Part shown: piece after piece, positions 32,374-40,587 of the stretch
Layout of the letters: each line of letters opens with the position of its first letter
How positions within the stretch are numbered: the first letter of the stretch is position 1
NCBI RefSeq assembly: GCF_002434505.1
Contig: NZ_DJKE01000001.1
Span: forward strand, 124,001-188,000
Length of the DNA: 64,000 nt
DNA from: Brevundimonas sp. UBA6550
GTDB lineage: Bacteria; Pseudomonadota; Alphaproteobacteria; Caulobacterales; Caulobacteraceae
Direction: 5' to 3'
Position numbers and translations under genes: made by a program
The notes under the pieces: model-generated
What the model was told of the DNA's origin: nothing
Database searches by the model: none
What the model saw: the letters and a program-made list of their open reading frames with translations, nothing else

Positions 32374-34449
32374 ATGCGCCCTCTTCTCCTCGCCTCCGCC
32401 GCCCTTCTCGCCTTCGCCGCCACGTCGGCGCGCGCGGAGGAAGGCATGTGGACCTACGACAACTTCCCGATCGCCCGCGCCAACCAGACGCTGGGGACCA
32501 ATATCGACCAGGCCTTCCTGGATCGGGTGCGGCTGTCGTCGGTGAAGTTCGGCGGCTGTTCGGCGGGCGTGGTGTCGGGCCAGGGCCTGGTGATGACCAA
32601 CAACCACTGTGTCGCCACCTGCGTGGCCAACCTGTCCACGCCGCAACAGCAGTATGGCGAGACCGGCTTTACGCCCAGGACGCGCGAGGAAGAGCGCAAA
32701 TGCCCCGGCGCGACAGCCGAAATCCTGACCGACATCTCCGACGTGACCGAGCGGATGCACAAGGCCGGCGAAGGACTTGAGGGCCAGGCCTTCACCCAGG
32801 CGCGCGAGGCCGAGGCCGGGCGGATCGAAACCGAAGCCTGCGGAAACGATCCCAAGATCCGCTGCCAGGTCGTCAGCCTTTATCGCGGCGGCCAGTTCAA
32901 GCTGTATAGGTTCCGCAAATACACCGACGTGCGTCTGGCCTGGGCGCCGGAAGACCGCGCCGCGACGTTCGGCGGCGATCTGGACAACTTCTCCTTCCCC
33001 CGCTTCGCCATCGATGCCGCCTTCATCCGCCTGTACGAGGACGGAAAGCCGGTGAAGACCCCGACCCACTTCGTCTGGAACGCCGACAAGCCGACCGAGG
33101 GCGAAGCCGTCTTCGTCTCGGGCAACCCCGGCGCGACCCAGCGCCTGTTGACGATGGACCAACTGGCGACCATCCGCGACGTGGTCCTGCCGCTGGATCA
33201 GCTGATCGCCTCGGAGCTGCGCGGCCGCCTGATCCGCTATGCCGAAGAAGGCGAGGACCAGGCCTTTATCGCCATGGATCCCATCGTCGGCGTGGAGAAC
33301 ACCTACAAGCGCGGCCTTGGCCGGATGCGCGCCCTGACCGACGCTGACTTCATCCAGGCCAAGGCGGCGGCCGAGGCCGACTTCATGCAGCGTTACGCCG
33401 CCGCCGACGCCAACGGCTCGAACCCGTGGGAGGCGCTGAAGACCATCCAGCCGCTGGCCCGCGAACTGTATGCCCCCACCGCCCTGCTGGAGGGCGGCAC
33501 CGCCATGGGCACGACCTCGGTCGCGGGCGGATCGCAGCTGTTCCAGTGGGCCAAGGCCATCGTGCGCGGCGCGCAGGAGCGGGCCAAGCCGTCGGACCAG
33601 CGTCTGGCCGAGTTCGCCGACAGCCGCCTGCCGGGCGTCGAATCCGGTCTGTTCGCTGAAAAGCCCACCTATCCCGAACTGGAGCAGATCCGGCTGGAAT
33701 GGTGGCTGTCCAAGACCCGCGAATGGCTGACGGTCGACAGCCCCTATGTCCGCACCCTGCTGGGCAAGGAAAGCCCCGAGGACCTGTCGGCGCGCGTCGT
33801 CGCCGGCACGAAGCTGGCCGATCCGGCGGTGCGCCGCGCCCTGTGGACCGGCGGCCTGGCGGCGGTTCAGGCGTCCGACGATCCGATGATCCAATATGTG
33901 CTGTCGATCGACGCCGACGCTCGCGCGGTTCGCGCAGAGTGGGAAAACAAGGTCAAGGCGCCGACCGACCGCGCCTCGGAGCAGTTGGCCGCCGCCCGCT
34001 TCGCCGCCTATGGCGACGCGGTCTATCCCGACGCGACCGGCACCCTGCGTTTGACCTACGGCAAGGTCGAAGGCTCCGACGTGCCGGGCCAGCGGTTCGG
34101 CGCCTTCACCACCTTCGCCGGCCTGTGGGACCGCGCAACCGGCGCCGAGCCGTTCAAGGTCGCGCCCAAGCTGCTGGCCGCCAAGGACCGGATCGATCCG
34201 AACGCGGTGATGGACATGGCCGTCTCGACCGACACCATCGGCGGCTCGTCCGGCTCGCCCGCCGTCAACGCGCGGGGCGAGATCATCGGGGCCAACTTCG
34301 ATTCCACCGTCCTGACCCAGCGCAACGCCTATGGCTACGACCGCAACACCAACCGCAGCGTGATCGTGAGCACCCAGGCGGTGACGGTGGCCCTGCGCGA
34401 CGTCTATGGGATGGATCATCTGCTGGCGGAGCTGGGCGTCCGCCGTTGA
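32374..34449 (+). CDS. S46 family dipeptidyl-peptidase (second of a tandem pair)
   Basis: A 691-residue paralogue of the upstream S46 peptidase. A signal peptide (MRPLLLASAALLAFAATSARA) precedes EEGMWTYDNFPIA. The His motif is GLVMTNNHCVATC (HHC is replaced by NHC, still keeping the catalytic His) and the Ser motif is GGSSGSP near residue 622. The pocket loop after it reads FDSTVLTQRNAYGYD instead of the first copy's FDGNIHSLGG, so the P1 preference may differ. ATG 32374 has AGGAG 6 bases upstream, made partly by the end of the palindromic repeat. Confidence 0.95.
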   Translation: MRPLLLASAALLAFAATSARAEEGMWTYDNFPIARANQTLGTNIDQAFLDRVRLSSVKFGGCSAGVVSGQGLVMTNNHCVATCVANLSTPQQQYGETGFTPRTREEERKCPGATAEILTDISDVTERMHKAGEGLEGQAFTQAREAEAGRIETEACGNDPKIRCQVVSLYRGGQFKLYRFRKYTDVRLAWAPEDRAATFGGDLDNFSFPRFAIDAAFIRLYEDGKPVKTPTHFVWNADKPTEGEAVFVSGNPGATQRLLTMDQLATIRDVVLPLDQLIASELRGRLIRYAEEGEDQAFIAMDPIVGVENTYKRGLGRMRALTDADFIQAKAAAEADFMQRYAAADANGSNPWEALKTIQPLARELYAPTALLEGGTAMGTTSVAGGSQLFQWAKAIVRGAQERAKPSDQRLAEFADSRLPGVESGLFAEKPTYPELEQIRLEWWLSKTREWLTVDSPYVRTLLGKESPEDLSARVVAGTKLADPAVRRALWTGGLAAVQASDDPMIQYVLSIDADARAVRAEWENKVKAPTDRASEQLAAARFAAYGDAVYPDATGTLRLTYGKVEGSDVPGQRFGAFTTFAGLWDRATGAEPFKVAPKLLAAKDRIDPNAVMDMAVSTDTIGGSSGSPAVNARGEIIGANFDSTVLTQRNAYGYDRNTNRSVIVSTQAVTVALRDVYGMDHLLAELGVRR

Positions 34450-34955
34450 GCCCGATCGCTTTTCGGGCCGCGACCCCAGCCGATGTCGCCGCCCTGCATC
34501 CGCTGATCGAGCGGGCCTATCGCGGCGAGACGGCCAAGGCCGGATGGACGCACGAGGCCGATCTGCTGTTCGACGAGCGGACCAGCGCCGAGGAGCTGGC
34601 GGGTCTGATCGCCGATCCCGAACGGGTCATCCTGCTGGCGCACCATGCCGATGATCTGATCGGCTGCGTCCAGGTCGCCCGCGCCGGAGAAGACCTGGCC
34701 TATCTGGGGATGTTGACGGTCGAGCCGACGCTGCAGGCGTCCGGCCTGGGGCGCCGTCTGCTGGCCGCCGCAGAGGCCGAGGCCGTGGCCCGGTTCGGCG
34801 CGCGGCGCATGGAGATGACGGTGATCCATCGCCGCGCCGAACTGATCGCCTGGTACGCGCGACGCGGCTATGCCCCCACCGGCGAGACCCGCCCCTTCCC
34901 CGTCGATCCGCCCCGGCCCGAACTGGCGTTCGTGGTGCTGGAGAAGGGGCTCTGA
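34446..34955 (+). CDS. GNAT family N-acetyltransferase
   Basis: A 169-residue GNAT enzyme with the acetyl-CoA-binding loop ASGLGRRLLAAAE (Q/R-x-x-G-x-G/A) near 97-108. The motif B region ERFGARRMEMTVI and a C-terminal YARRGYAPTGE are present. The N-terminal FRAATPADVAALHPLIERAY is typical. The substrate is unknown. It uses a TTG start (34446) that overlaps the peptidase stop by four bases, so it appears translated together with the second S46 gene. Confidence 0.88.
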   Translation: MSPIAFRAATPADVAALHPLIERAYRGETAKAGWTHEADLLFDERTSAEELAGLIADPERVILLAHHADDLIGCVQVARAGEDLAYLGMLTVEPTLQASGLGRRLLAAAEAEAVARFGARRMEMTVIHRRAELIAWYARRGYAPTGETRPFPVDPPRPELAFVVLEKGL

Positions 34956-34960
34956 ACCTG

Positions 34961-35110
34961 CCCTTCTCCCATTGGGAGAAGGTGGCCCGGAGGGCCGGAT
35001 GAGGGTCGGCTGGTGAGCCAGGTCGTAGCACTCGACCCTTACCCTTTCGCGCGAGAACGCCGGCTGTCGCCGTCGTGCGCTCAAGCCCTCTCCCAGCGGG
35101 AGAGGGTAAG
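34961..35110. repeat. REP-like palindromic repeat region upstream of the TetR gene
   Basis: CCTTCTCCCATTGGGAGAAGG with GGATGAGGGTCGGCTGG (34961-35013) is a member of the family seen at 32213. A second, more diverged part ends in the hairpin CCCTCTCCCAGCGGGAGAGGG at 35086-35106. Part may act as the terminator of the upstream GNAT gene. Confidence 0.65.
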
Positions 35111-35133
35111 ATGCTAGTAGCCCCTTGCAAAAC

Positions 35134-35147
35134 GGACACGACTGTCC
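35134..35147. promoter_or_regulatory. Putative operator of the TetR-EmrBA operon
   Basis: GGACA-CGAC-TGTCC is an inverted repeat 17 bases before the TetR start and just after TTGCAA. Its position in the leader of a TetR-first efflux operon fits an autoregulatory operator. Confidence 0.5.
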
Positions 35148-35163
35148 ATTTAAGCGCGTCACC

Positions 35164-35739
35164 ATGTCGCGCCCCGCCCCCAGACCTGTCCGAAAGGACG
35201 CCGTTCAGAACCGCGCCGCCCTGTTGCAGGCGGCGCGCGTCGTGCTGTCCGAACAGGGGCTGGACGCGCCGCTGGACCTGATCGCGGAAAAGGCCGGAGT
35301 CGGGCGCGGCACGCTTTATCGCCACTTCGCCGACCGCACCGAACTGGCGCTGGCGGTGCTGGAGGCCGATGTCGCGGACCTGGGGCGTCGCACCGACGAA
35401 CAGGGCGACGACCCGGCCGTCTTCTTCTGGTTCCTGGACCGGCTGGCCGAGGACATGATCCGCAATGCCGGTCTGGCGGGCCTGGTGCGGAACGTGCGGT
35501 CGCCGGACGCGCTTACCCCCTTGCGGCAGAGCTTGATGGAGGCGGGCGCCGCGTCGCTGAGGCGGGCCCAGGCCGCCGGTCTGGTGCGGGAGGATTTGCG
35601 GCCGATGGACATTCGTCTGATCGCCACCCTGCTGGGCGCCGGATTCCAGGGCGCCGACGCGGCCGAGCGCGAGGCCGTGTCCCTGCGCACGCGCGACATC
35701 ATCCTGGACGGGCTGAAACCCCGCGCGGAGGCGCTCTGA
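35164..35739 (+). CDS. TetR family repressor of the EmrBA-type efflux operon
   Basis: A 191-residue TetR regulator with an N-terminal HTH (about 15-60: RAALLQAARVVLSEQGLDAPLDLIAEKAGVGRGTLYRHFADRTEL). The helical ligand-binding half is typical of TetR_C13-like proteins. It leads an operon with an MFS pump and an HlyD adaptor, the stop overlapping the pump's ATG by one base. It is therefore likely the local repressor, released by a pump substrate. ATG 35164 is used because the HTH alignment leaves a normal short N-terminal arm. Confidence 0.92.
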   Translation: MSRPAPRPVRKDAVQNRAALLQAARVVLSEQGLDAPLDLIAEKAGVGRGTLYRHFADRTELALAVLEADVADLGRRTDEQGDDPAVFFWFLDRLAEDMIRNAGLAGLVRNVRSPDALTPLRQSLMEAGAASLRRAQAAGLVREDLRPMDIRLIATLLGAGFQGADAAEREAVSLRTRDIILDGLKPRAEAL

Positions 35740-37442
35740 TGGCCCGCGCCGACCGTCACTGGCATCTGCCGTGGGACCAGTATGTCGCCACGCTGAAGCC
35801 GCACGAACTGCCCACCCTGCCCGGCTCGCCCGCCACGCCGGACCATGCGCCCTGGCTGAGGGTGCAATACGCCCTGACGGGGGTTCTGGTGGCCATGGTC
35901 GGCGCCCTGGGCAACGCCGCCGTCACCGCCAACATCACCAGCCTGCAAGGCTCGCTGGGGATCACCCTGACCGAGGCGGCGTGGCTGCCGGTCGTGTTCG
36001 TGATGACCAACGCCTGTATGAACCTGATCCTGGTCAAGTTCCGCCAGCAATACGGCCTGCGCCTGTTCACTCAGATCTGTCTGGGCGCCTTCGTCGCCAC
36101 CTGCGCGGCGCACCTGCTGGTCGACAACTATGAATCGACCCTGGTGGTGCGGGCGGCGGCCGGCATGGCGGCGGCGGGGCTGAGCAGCCTGGGCTTCCTC
36201 TACATGATCCAGGCGTTTCCGGCCCAGCATCGTCTGAAGGGGCTGGTGATCGGCATCGGCCTGGCCAGTTTCGCCGTGCCGGTGGCGCGTCTGGTCATGC
36301 CGACCCTGCTGCAGTTGAACGACTGGAAGGCGTTTTACACCTTCGAACTGGGGATGGCGCTTCTGGCCTGGGCGGCGGTGCAGGTGCTGCGTCTGCCCCC
36401 GTCCGAGCGGCTGAAACTGTTCGAGCCGCTGGACTTTCTGACCTTCGCCCTGTTCGCGCCGGGCGTGGCGCTTCTGGCCGCCGTGCTGGGGCTGGGTCGG
36501 ATCGTCTGGTGGACCGAGGCGGCGTGGATCGGCTGGGCCCTGGTCGGGTCGATCATCCTGCTGAGCGTGGCCCTGGTGATCGAGCATAATCGCGCCAATC
36601 CGCTGATCAACACCCGCTGGCTGACCGGCAAGGACGTGCTGCGCCTGTTCGGAGCCGTCATCCTGATCCGCGTCACCCTGTCCGAACAGACCTCGGGCGC
36701 GGTGGGGTTCCTGACCGTCGTCGGCCTGGGCCAGGATCAGCTTCACGGCCTGTTCCTGCTGATCCTGCTGTCGATGATGGCGGGCACGGCGGTCAGCGCC
36801 CTGACGCTCAACATGACCAAGCTGCACAAGCCCATCGCCATCGCCCTGGGTCTGATCGCCATCGGCGCCTTCATCGACAGCCACGCCACCGTCCTGACCC
36901 GCCCGGCCCAGCTGTATTTCAGCCAGGCCCTGATCGCCTTCGCCTCGGCCATGTTCGTGGGGCCGGCCTTGCTGATCGGGGTGGGACGGGTGTTGCAGAC
37001 CAATCCGCGCAATCTGATCAGCTTCATCGTCATGTTCAGCGTGCTGCAGAACGTGGGGGGCCTGGCCGGTTCGGCCCTGGTCGGCACGGTCCAGATCGTG
37101 CGCGAGAAGTTTCACTCCAACGAGCTGGCCGCCGGCATCGACGCCATGAACCCGCTGGTCGTGCAACGCCTGGCCCAGTTGTCCGGCGCCTATGGCCACG
37201 TCATCGGCGACCCGGCCCTCCTGAAGGCCGAGGGCGTCGCCCTGCTGAGCCGACAGGTGACGCAGCAGGCCAATATCCTGGCCTATAACGACGTCTTCCT
37301 GCTCATTTCCGTGATCGCCGCCCTGGGCTGCGCCTGGATCACGGTCATCCACCTTCTTCCCCGCTTCAAGGCCCGCAAACAGGCGCGCCAAGACGCCCGG
37401 CTGGCGGCGCAACAGGCCGCCGCAGCCGCCGCCGTCGACTGA
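35739..37442 (+). CDS. emrB: DHA2 family MFS multidrug transporter (EmrB-like)
   Basis: A 567-residue MFS protein with about 14 membrane helices, the DHA2 (EmrB) type that works with an EmrA adaptor to pump compounds from the inner membrane through to the outer membrane. It has a 45-residue cytoplasmic N-terminus ending in APWLRVQYALTGVLVAMVGALG. Motif-C-like helices and a charged Ala-rich tail (ARKQARQDARLAAQQAAAA) are present. Compared with classical EmrB, the first-helix and loop 2-3 motifs are diverged. The family assignment is firm, the substrate unknown. Confidence 0.88.
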   Translation: MARADRHWHLPWDQYVATLKPHELPTLPGSPATPDHAPWLRVQYALTGVLVAMVGALGNAAVTANITSLQGSLGITLTEAAWLPVVFVMTNACMNLILVKFRQQYGLRLFTQICLGAFVATCAAHLLVDNYESTLVVRAAAGMAAAGLSSLGFLYMIQAFPAQHRLKGLVIGIGLASFAVPVARLVMPTLLQLNDWKAFYTFELGMALLAWAAVQVLRLPPSERLKLFEPLDFLTFALFAPGVALLAAVLGLGRIVWWTEAAWIGWALVGSIILLSVALVIEHNRANPLINTRWLTGKDVLRLFGAVILIRVTLSEQTSGAVGFLTVVGLGQDQLHGLFLLILLSMMAGTAVSALTLNMTKLHKPIAIALGLIAIGAFIDSHATVLTRPAQLYFSQALIAFASAMFVGPALLIGVGRVLQTNPRNLISFIVMFSVLQNVGGLAGSALVGTVQIVREKFHSNELAAGIDAMNPLVVQRLAQLSGAYGHVIGDPALLKAEGVALLSRQVTQQANILAYNDVFLLISVIAALGCAWITVIHLLPRFKARKQARQDARLAAQQAAAAAAVD

Positions 37443-37465
37443 GACCTTCCGAGAGCCGAACCGAC

Positions 37466-38557
37466 ATGACCGACACCACCGCCCCGACCTCCGCTCCTGC
37501 TCCTCAACCCGCCCCGGCGCCCGAGCCGAAGAAGCGCGTCCTGTGGTCGGTGGTGGCGGCCTGTATCGCCGTGCTGGCCATCGGCCTGGTGCTCTACGCC
37601 TGGCAGTTGCCGCCCTTCACCGGCCATATCCAGCGCACCGACAACGCCTATGTGCGGGGCCAGGTCACGCTGATCAGCCCGCAGGTCAGCGGCTATGTCA
37701 CCCAGGTTCCGGTTCAGGACTTCCAGACGGTGCAGCAGGGCCAGCTGCTGGCCCAGGTGGACGACCGCATCTATCGTCAGCGACTGGAGCAGGCCGAGGC
37801 CAGTCTGCACGCGGCCGAGGCGGCCCTGTCCAACTCGACCCAGACCCAGGCGTCCGCGCGGGGATCGGTGGCCCAGCAGCGCGCCTCCATCGCCGCCGCC
37901 GAGGCGACGCTGACGCGGGCTCAGGCCGACGCCAATCGCGCCCGCACCCTGAAGGCCGGCGGCTGGGTGGCCCAGGCCAATGTCGATATCGCCGAGGCCG
38001 CCCTGCGCAGCGCCCAGGCCCAGGTCGCCCAGGCCCGCGCCGCCGAGGGCATCGCCCAGACCGGCGTCACCTCCGCCGTGGTCGGCCGCGACAGCCTGGC
38101 CGCCGCCGTGGAGAACGCCCGCGCCGCCGTGCGCCTGGCCCAGATCGACCTGGCCAACACCCGCATCGTCGCGCCGCGCGCCGGTCGGCTAGGCGAGGTC
38201 GGGGTGCGTCAGGGCCAGTATGTCACGGCCGGGACCCAGCTGATGGGCCTGGTGCCCGACGTGGTCTGGGTCACCGCCAATATGAAGGAGACGCAGATGC
38301 GCAACATCCGCGTCGGCCAGCCCGTCACCCTGACCGTCGACGCCCTGGGCGGCCAGACGCTGCGCGGCCGCGTCGAACGCATCGCCCCCGCCGCCGGGTC
38401 GGAGTTCAGCGTCATCCGTCCCGACAACGCCACCGGCAACTTCACCAAGGTCGCCCAGCGCATCCCCGTGCGCATCCGCATCGATCCCGGCCAGGAGGCC
38501 GCGCAACGCCTGGCGCCGGGCATGTCGGTGGTGGCCAAGGTGGATACGGCGGGCTGA
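37466..38557 (+). CDS. emrA: HlyD/EmrA-type membrane fusion protein
   Basis: A 363-residue adaptor for the preceding MFS pump. A Pro/Ala-rich cytoplasmic N-terminus is followed by one membrane helix (about 24-44). The biotinyl-lipoyl half-motif GQVTLISPQVSGYVTQVPVQDFQTVQQGQLLAQ and a long Ala/Gln coiled coil (about 105-220) come next. The second half-motif NTRIVAPRAGRLGEVGVRQGQYVTAG completes it. It should bridge EmrB to an outer-membrane channel; no TolC-like gene is in this operon. Confidence 0.93.
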   Translation: MTDTTAPTSAPAPQPAPAPEPKKRVLWSVVAACIAVLAIGLVLYAWQLPPFTGHIQRTDNAYVRGQVTLISPQVSGYVTQVPVQDFQTVQQGQLLAQVDDRIYRQRLEQAEASLHAAEAALSNSTQTQASARGSVAQQRASIAAAEATLTRAQADANRARTLKAGGWVAQANVDIAEAALRSAQAQVAQARAAEGIAQTGVTSAVVGRDSLAAAVENARAAVRLAQIDLANTRIVAPRAGRLGEVGVRQGQYVTAGTQLMGLVPDVVWVTANMKETQMRNIRVGQPVTLTVDALGGQTLRGRVERIAPAAGSEFSVIRPDNATGNFTKVAQRIPVRIRIDPGQEAAQRLAPGMSVVAKVDTAG

Positions 38558-38622
38558 TCCCAGGCCGCCAAGGAACGGCTTCGCCCGCGCCGCGCTCCCT
38601 CTTCAACGAGAAGGAGACGACC

Positions 38623-38799
38623 ATGGACCGCGAACAGACCGAAGGCCGGGAAAAGAACGGCGCAGACCCCGCCGGAAAGCCGGACGGCGCCACCTCCGAC
38701 AAGGTGGTGAAGCGCGTCGGTCAGGCCGAGCAGAAGAGCGCCGGGCCGGACGGCCCGGACGCCTCGGTCATCGGCGACACCTTCAAGCGCGAGCCCTAG
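38623..38799 (+). CDS. 58-residue hydrophilic hypothetical protein
   Basis: A small, highly charged, probably disordered protein (many Lys/Glu/Asp/Gly/Pro, one KVVKRVGQAEQKS helix). ATG 38623 is preceded by GAAGGAGA at about 8 bases, a good ribosome binding site. Its TAG stop shares the palindrome CTAG with the stop of the convergent small gene. I recognise no family; a stress-related small protein is only a guess. Confidence 0.6.
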   Translation: MDREQTEGREKNGADPAGKPDGATSDKVVKRVGQAEQKSAGPDGPDASVIGDTFKREP

Positions 38800-39002
38800 G
38801 CGGCGCGGCGCGGAGACAGCTGCGCCGCCAAGAGGTGGGCGTCATGCGCCCGCATCCGCTCGAAATTGCCCAGGCCCAGCGCCAGGGCGCGCATGACCTC
38901 GGTCTGGCGGGTGTGTTCCGGGCAGGCCGGCAGGGACGGCTCGGCCCGCGCCAGCTCGGCGTCCAGTTCGGCCATCATCCGGGCCAGGATTGCATCGTTC
39001 AT
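38796..39002 (-). CDS. 68-residue protein under a predicted LexA box (SOS candidate)
   Basis: A small helical protein (MNDAILARMMAELDAELARAEPSLPACPEH then RQTEVMRALALGLGNFERM) of unknown family. ATG 39002 is chosen because GGAGG lies 5-6 bases upstream; GTG 39017 and ATG 39014 are upstream alternatives. A GAAC-N7-GAAC motif 51 bases upstream matches the alphaproteobacterial LexA site, so DNA damage may induce it. No DNA-repair domain is visible. Confidence 0.65.
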   Translation of the reverse strand: MNDAILARMMAELDAELARAEPSLPACPEHTRQTEVMRALALGLGNFERMRAHDAHLLAAQLSPRRAA

Positions 39003-39052
39003 CTGATCCTCCATCACGCCGCCGACCGCCGCAGACGGTTAGAGCATGATCG

Positions 39053-39067
39053 GAACAAATGCGGAAC
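39053..39067 (-). promoter_or_regulatory. LexA (SOS) box, alphaproteobacterial GTTC-N7-GTTC type
   Basis: On the minus strand the sequence reads GTTCCGCATTTGTTC: two GTTC direct repeats spaced by seven bases, the exact LexA consensus of alphaproteobacteria. It lies 51 bases upstream of the ATG at 39002, a typical operator position. Confidence 0.7.
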
Positions 39068-39098
39068 ACCGAGGCGCTCGCCAGCCTGTGGACGAACG

Positions 39099-39131
39099 AA
39101 AAAGGGCCGGGCGATGCGTCGCCCGGCCCTT
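39099..39131 (-). terminator. Rho-independent terminator of the RND efflux operon
   Basis: On the minus strand AAGGGCCGGGCGA-CGCA-TCGCCCGGCCCTT followed by a T-run, 23 bases after the stop of the outer-membrane factor gene. The 13-base arms are perfect. Confidence 0.9.
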
Positions 39132-39153
39132 CCGTTTCAGGATTGCGGCAGGA

Positions 39154-40587
39154 TCAGCTGTCGGCCTGCCAGCCCCCGGCCAGGGCGCGGAACAGGGCGA
39201 TCTGATAGGTGGTGACCAGAGCGTCGGACTGGGCCAGGGCCGCATCGGCCGCCGCCTGGGTGCGCTGGGCGTCCAGCACCAACAGGAAGCTGTCGGCCCC
39301 GGCGTTGAAGCGCAGGCGCGACAGGTCGGCGGCGCGGGCCGCCTGGTCGCGCGCCTCGGTCAGGGCCGCACGGCGGTCCAGCTCGTTGGCGTAGTTGCTG
39401 AGCGCCGTCTCCGTCTCCTGCAGGGCCGTCAGCACCGTCTGATCGAAGGTGGCCAGGGCGGCGTCCGAACGGGCCCCGGCCGCCTTGATCTGAGCGCGAG
39501 CGGCGAAGACGTTGGGGAAAGACCAGCTGATCAGCGGACCGAAGCTGAAGCGGTAATTCTGGTCCTCGCCCAGATCGCCGGACTTCAGCGCCGTCGAGCC
39601 GTAGGAGCCGCCCAGGCTGATGCGGGGAAACAGGTTGGCGGTCGCCACATTCACGCGAGCGGCCGCACCGGCCAGTTCCGCCTCGGCCTGGCGCACGTCG
39701 GGACGACGGGCCAGGAGGGCGGCGCCGTCGCCGACCGGGATCGGCTGGGACAGCTGGGGCGGACGCACGCAGGACGCCGCCGCCTGGCTGGCCTCGGCCG
39801 GGGTGCGGCCGATCAGGGTGGACAGGCGGAACAGGGCCTCGTTGCGGGCGGCGCGCAGGGTCGGCAGGGTCGCCGCGGTCTGGGCCACCGCCGCGCGGGC
39901 GCTGGCCACGTCCAGCCCGGTGCCGGCCCCGCCGTCCAGTAGGGTCTGGGTCAGGCTGGCGGTGTTGCGTTGCAGCTCCAGCGTCCGTTCGGCCACCGCG
40001 ATCTGGGCGTTGGCCGAGCAGGTATCCGCATAGGCGCGGGCGGTCTCGGCCGCGACCGTCACCTGAACCGTGGCCAGGGCGGCCTCGGCGGCGCGCGTAT
40101 CGGCGCGGGCGGCGCGGATGGTCGATTCCACCCGCCCGAACAGATCGACCTCATAGGCCGCCTGGATCCCGACGTCGTAGGTGTCGATCTCCGGCGCCTT
40201 TTCGCCCGCCGGCAGCTCCTGGACCGTGGCGGCCGAGGCGCGGCTGCGCTGGGCCTGGGCGCTGGTCGTCGTGGTCGGGAAGCGGCCGACGCGCGCCTCC
40301 GACAGCGACGCCCGGACGGCGCGCAGATTGGCGAAGGCGGCCTCCAGCTGGTTGTTCTCGGCGAAGGCCTGCTGGATCAGGGCGTCCAGTTGCGGGTCGT
40401 CGTACAGCCGCCACCAGTCGTCGCGCGCCTGGGCGGTCGAGACGGTGGGGCTGGCGGAGCCGACGAAGGCGCCGGTTCCGGCCGTCGGCAGGTCCGCCGG
40501 CGGCGCCTTCGGCCCGACCGCGCAGGCGGCCAGCAGGGCGCTGGAGGCTGCGGCGGTCAGGAGGCTGAGCGTGGATTTGCGGGTCAT
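39154..40587 (-). CDS. RND efflux outer-membrane lipoprotein (NodT/OprM family)
   Basis: A 477-residue TolC-type channel of the NodT family. Signal peptide with lipobox LLAAC gives a lipidated Cys22. The body holds two OEP repeats (about 55-245 and 265-465) of long helices typical of outer-membrane factors (DDPQLDALIQQAFAENNQLEAAFANL; RRPDVRQAEAELAGAAARVNVATANLFPRISL). It is the last gene of an adaptor-pump-channel operon, its ATG overlapping the pump stop by one base, and is followed by a strong terminator. Confidence 0.94.
   Translation of the reverse strand: MTRKSTLSLLTAAASSALLAACAVGPKAPPADLPTAGTGAFVGSASPTVSTAQARDDWWRLYDDPQLDALIQQAFAENNQLEAAFANLRAVRASLSEARVGRFPTTTTSAQAQRSRASAATVQELPAGEKAPEIDTYDVGIQAAYEVDLFGRVESTIRAARADTRAAEAALATVQVTVAAETARAYADTCSANAQIAVAERTLELQRNTASLTQTLLDGGAGTGLDVASARAAVAQTAATLPTLRAARNEALFRLSTLIGRTPAEASQAAASCVRPPQLSQPIPVGDGAALLARRPDVRQAEAELAGAAARVNVATANLFPRISLGGSYGSTALKSGDLGEDQNYRFSFGPLISWSFPNVFAARAQIKAAGARSDAALATFDQTVLTALQETETALSNYANELDRRAALTEARDQAARAADLSRLRFNAGADSFLLVLDAQRTQAAADAALAQSDALVTTYQIALFRALAGGWQADS

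Noticed and set aside
30052..34419. Open minus-strand frame of over 1400 codons opposite the two S46 genes
   Set aside because: High-GC codon bias makes antisense frames stop-free; the product is low-complexity Gly/Ala/Arg/Asp/His text without domains, and the plus strand has two full-length peptidases.
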